Positions 6,195 through 8,150 of a DNA stretch of 8,150 nucleotides are shown here, piece after piece. The translations under genes were made by a program, and so were the position numbers. The notes beneath the pieces are model-generated. The model did not search any database. It saw nothing but the letters and a program-made list of their open reading frames with translations, and was not told where the DNA came from. The first letter of the stretch is position 1, and the number at the start of each line of letters is the position of its first letter. Source of the stretch: an uncultured Christensenellaceae bacterium (GTDB taxonomy: Bacteria > Bacillota > Clostridia > Christensenellales > UBA3700); contig CABKMX010000039.1 in the NCBI GenBank assembly GCA_902373595.1, forward strand, positions 1 to 8,150. Direction: 5' to 3'.

Positions 6195-6225
6195 TTTTGA
6201 GATAATGACGTCAATCGACTCAAAA
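6195..6225. promoter_or_regulatory. Nested dyad upstream of the sua5 promoter
   Basis: TTTTGAG (6195-6201) and CTCAAAA (6219-6225) are inverted around an almost concentric TGACGTCA palindrome (6206-6213), ending five bases before the -35 of the rightward operon. Two further palindromic words lie in the same divergent region: TTTGTGACAAA (6121-6131) and GCAAAATTTTGC (6137-6148). They may be operators or chance A/T-rich symmetry; no regulator is visible in the window. Confidence 0.3.
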
Positions 6226-6229
6226 ACAT

Positions 6230-6258
6230 TTGCCACGCGCGTAATTTTGGGATATCAT
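6230..6258 (+). promoter_or_regulatory. Promoter of the sua5-ywlE-rpiB operon
   Basis: TTGCCA (6230-6235, 5 of 6) and TATCAT (6253-6258, 5 of 6) are 17 bases apart. The predicted start near 6265 is very close to the gene: it leaves 13 bases before the ATG at 6278 and only about 4 before the ATG at 6269. Confidence 0.6.
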
Positions 6259-6277
6259 AATATAGAGGATGAATACG

Positions 6278-7267
6278 ATGATATTGAGCGGAGAGCAGGC
6301 GATCGCCCTCGGCGCGGAGATCATCCGCGGCGGCGGCGTGGTCGCGTTCCCGACCGAGACGGTCTACGGCTTGGGCGCGAACGCTTTCGACGCCTCCGCG
6401 GTCGACAAGATATACGAGGCGAAGGGCAGACCTTCGGACAATCCGCTGATCGTACACATCGCCGACGCGTCTCAACTTGACGGGCTGGTCACGGACGTTC
6501 CGCAAAGCGCGAGGCTGATCGCGGACGCGTTCATGCCCGGTCCGATCACGGTCATTTTGCCCAAGAGCGACGCCGTCCCCGATCGCGTCAGCGCGGGGCT
6601 TAAGACGGTCGGCGTCAGGATGCCGTCGCATCCGGTCGCGAGGCAGTTCATCCGTGCGTGCGGGGTGCCGATCGCCGCGCCGTCCGCCAACAAGTCAAAG
6701 CACGTCAGCCCGACGAGCGCGCAGCACGTCAAAAGCGATCTGGACGGGGCGATACCGCTCATCATCGACGGCGGAGAGTGCGAGGTGGGCATCGAGTCGA
6801 CGATACTCGACTTGTCCGTCGCCGCGCCGACGATATTGCGCCCCGGCGCAATCACCGCGGAGATGATCGCCAAGGTGCTGGGCGGGGTCGAGACCTTTGA
6901 CGGCAAGGTCGTCGTCGCAAAGGCGCCCGGAATGAAATACACTCACTACGCGCCCAAGTGCGGCGCGGTCGTCGCAGAGGATGCGCAGGCGGCGGCTCAG
7001 GAATATGCGCGGCGCGAGGGGCGCGGCGAAAGATGCGTGATCGTCGCTCGCGAGAGCGACCTCGTCGGACTTGACGGCATGCGCACGCTGTCGCTCGGTA
7101 CCACGGACGAAGAGGTGTGCCGCCGTGTCTACGGCGCATTGAGATATGCCGAGACGCGCTATGACGGCATAATCTTCGTCGATCTGGGCGCAAAGGGCGT
7201 CTGCGGATCGGTGATGAACAGGGTCAACAAATCGGCGGGAGGCAACGTCGTCCGCCGCAAAATATGA
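6278..7267 (+). CDS. ywlC: Threonylcarbamoyl-AMP synthase (Sua5/YwlC type)
   Basis: This cytoplasmic enzyme makes L-threonylcarbamoyl-AMP from threonine, bicarbonate and ATP, the first step of t6A37 modification of ANN-decoding tRNAs. TsaB/TsaD/TsaE complete the step and are not in this window. The YrdC domain spans about residues 7-197, with PTETVYGLG (25-33), the substrate-binding KGRPSDNPL (49-57) and APSANKS (134-140). The linker APGMKYTHYAP (216-226) and a C-terminal Sua5 domain make this the long two-domain form, as in B. subtilis YwlC. Two ATGs are possible, 6269 and 6278. I prefer 6278 because AGAGG (6264-6268) is correctly spaced for it and directly abuts the earlier ATG; the earlier start would add MNT. 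It is first in an operon with the phosphatase gene 9 bases downstream. Confidence 0.95.
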   Translation: MILSGEQAIALGAEIIRGGGVVAFPTETVYGLGANAFDASAVDKIYEAKGRPSDNPLIVHIADASQLDGLVTDVPQSARLIADAFMPGPITVILPKSDAVPDRVSAGLKTVGVRMPSHPVARQFIRACGVPIAAPSANKSKHVSPTSAQHVKSDLDGAIPLIIDGGECEVGIESTILDLSVAAPTILRPGAITAEMIAKVLGGVETFDGKVVVAKAPGMKYTHYAPKCGAVVAEDAQAAAQEYARREGRGERCVIVARESDLVGLDGMRTLSLGTTDEEVCRRVYGALRYAETRYDGIIFVDLGAKGVCGSVMNRVNKSAGGNVVRRKI

Positions 7268-7276
7268 GGGAAAAAT

Positions 7277-7714
7277 ATGAAAATTCTGTATGTTTGCACA
7301 GGTAATACCTGCCGCTCGCCGATGGCGGAGGCGATCACCGCCGACCTCGCGAAAAAGCGCGGTCTCGACGACGTCGTCGTCCAAAGCGCGGGCACGGGAT
7401 GCCCTTACGGCGACCCTATGGCGGAGAACGCCGTCAAGGCGATCGAGGCGCGCGGCATTGACTTTTCGCACACCAGCCAAAAGGTCACCGAGCAAAATCT
7501 CGCCGAAAGCGACGCGGTCATCTGTATGACCCCGATTCTGCGCTTCGGCATCGAAAAGTACGTCCCCGAGGGCAGACTTTTCAGCGCCAACGACTTCATA
7601 GGACACGAGATCCCCGACCCCTACGGCGGCAGTCCCGAAGTGTACGAGGAGTGCGCCAAACAATTGGAAAAACTCGCCGCGGCTGTCCTCGACAAGCTGT
7701 GCGGCACAAAATGA
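7277..7714 (+). CDS. ywlE: Low-molecular-weight phosphatase, likely protein-arginine phosphatase
   Basis: A 145-residue cytoplasmic phosphatase of the LMW-PTP family. The P-loop is C7-TGNTC-R13-S with the nucleophile Cys7 and phosphate-binding Arg13, and the general acid is D114 in IPDPYGGS. Position 11 is Thr, as in B. subtilis YwlE, where this residue is known to favour phosphoarginine; tyrosine-specific members usually have Ile or Leu there. The residue numbers of C7, T11 and R13 coincide with YwlE. So dephosphorylation of phosphoarginine made by an McsB-type kinase is the best prediction, but no mcsB is visible here. The ATG at 7277 follows GAGGG (7266-7270) that overlaps the stop of the upstream gene; the rpiB start follows 6 bases after its stop. 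The surrounding gene order matches ywlC-ywlE-ywlF, which supports the call. Confidence 0.88.
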   Translation: MKILYVCTGNTCRSPMAEAITADLAKKRGLDDVVVQSAGTGCPYGDPMAENAVKAIEARGIDFSHTSQKVTEQNLAESDAVICMTPILRFGIEKYVPEGRLFSANDFIGHEIPDPYGGSPEVYEECAKQLEKLAAAVLDKLCGTK

Positions 7715-7720
7715 GGCAGT

Positions 7721-8150
7721 ATGAAAATCGCGATAGGTTGCGATCACGGCGGCATTGCGCTCAAGCCCGCGATCGTTGAAGAGCTGAAAAGGCGCGGCGT
7801 CGACATCGTCGACGTCGGCTGCTACGACACGTCGTCCGTCGATTACCCCGATTACGGTGCCGCGGTCGCGCGCAAAGTCGCGTCCGGAGAGTGCGACAAG
7901 GGCATATTGATGTGCGGCACGGGGATAGGCATCTCCATCGCCGCCAACAAGTTCAAGGGCGTCCGCGCCGGCGTCGTGCACGACGAGTTCACCGCGCAGA
8001 TGATCGCCGAACACAACGCCGCCAATGTCATCGCCCTCGGCGGCAGGATCGTATCGCCCGAGCAGGCGGCGAAGATGGTCGGCATTTGGCTGGATACGCC
8101 GTTCGGCGGCGGCCGCCACGCCGGCAGGGTCGCCAAGATCTCGGCGATCG
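7721..8150 (+). CDS. rpiB: Ribose-5-phosphate isomerase B (3' end cut)
   Basis: This enzyme interconverts ribose 5-phosphate and ribulose 5-phosphate in the pentose phosphate pathway (RpiB/LacAB family). The frame is open from ATG 7721 to the window end, giving 143 residues of a protein usually about 145-150 long, so only the last few residues are missing. Motifs are CDHGG (7-11), YPDY (42-45), the active-site loop CGTGIG with Cys65 (65-70), EHNAANV with the ring-opening His98 (97-103), ALGGR (105-109) and GGRHAGRV near the end for phosphate binding. The start has GAGG (7713-7716) overlapping the phosphatase stop. It is third in the operon and corresponds to ywlF of B. subtilis. An LacA/LacB or allose-phosphate isomerase role is less likely because there is no sugar operon around it. 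Confidence 0.93.
   Translation, partial: MKIAIGCDHGGIALKPAIVEELKRRGVDIVDVGCYDTSSVDYPDYGAAVARKVASGECDKGILMCGTGIGISIAANKFKGVRAGVVHDEFTAQMIAEHNAANVIALGGRIVSPEQAAKMVGIWLDTPFGGGRHAGRVAKISAI

Noticed and set aside
4788..6236. 482-codon minus-strand open frame
   Set aside because: It overlaps the DUF1508 gene in another frame and reads its repeat as Gly/Ala/Arg low complexity; the DUF1508 frame has the domain, membrane segment and ribosome binding site.
6695..8119. 474-codon minus-strand open frame
   Set aside because: It lies opposite Sua5, the phosphatase and RpiB, all three firmly identified by motifs. Its composition (Ala/Asp/Arg runs) is a shadow of those genes.

Overview
The window comes from a bacterial chromosome with G+C-rich coding sequence, most likely a member of the Firmicutes (Clostridia side). 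Three things point there: a 58-residue DUF4250 protein, a family known mainly from Firmicutes; strong AGGAGG-type ribosome binding sites; and the order Sua5 / YwlE-like phosphatase / RpiB, which matches ywlC-(ywlD)-ywlE-ywlF of Bacillus subtilis. I see no phage, IS element, CRISPR array, rRNA or tRNA.

Layout. (1) 53-2939, minus strand: a complete polar amino acid ABC importer operon, transcribed as lipoprotein binding protein, then permease, then ATPase. A perfect 15-bp hairpin lies between binding protein and permease, and permease and ATPase overlap by ATGA. The ATPase is 430 residues instead of about 245 because a long, helical, Lys/Ala/Glu-rich segment is inserted between Walker A and the Q-loop, with a second smaller insert before the signature motif. 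(2) 2940-3712: the operon promoter and a 9-bp inverted repeat, the small DUF4250 gene (minus) whose promoter predicts a leaderless mRNA, and a gene-free stretch holding a possible plus-strand structured RNA. (3) 3713-4891, plus: an MFS permease with its own promoter, convergent with (4) 4985-6037, minus: a membrane-anchored protein with a Pro/Gln repeat linker and two C-terminal DUF1508 (YegP-type) repeats. The two share a hairpin terminator. (5) 6038-6277: a divergent promoter region. (6) 6278-8150, plus: a tight operon of Sua5-type threonylcarbamoyl-AMP synthase (tRNA t6A), a YwlE-like low-molecular-weight phosphatase with the Thr that marks phosphoarginine phosphatases, and RpiB, cut by the window end.

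Most of this is housekeeping and transport. The parts that are not routine are the coiled-coil-bearing amino acid ATPase, the membrane-anchored tandem DUF1508 protein with an exact 60-bp repeat, and the unexplained structured segment around 3301-3433. I found no clear multi-gene novel system such as a defence, toxin or secretion cluster.
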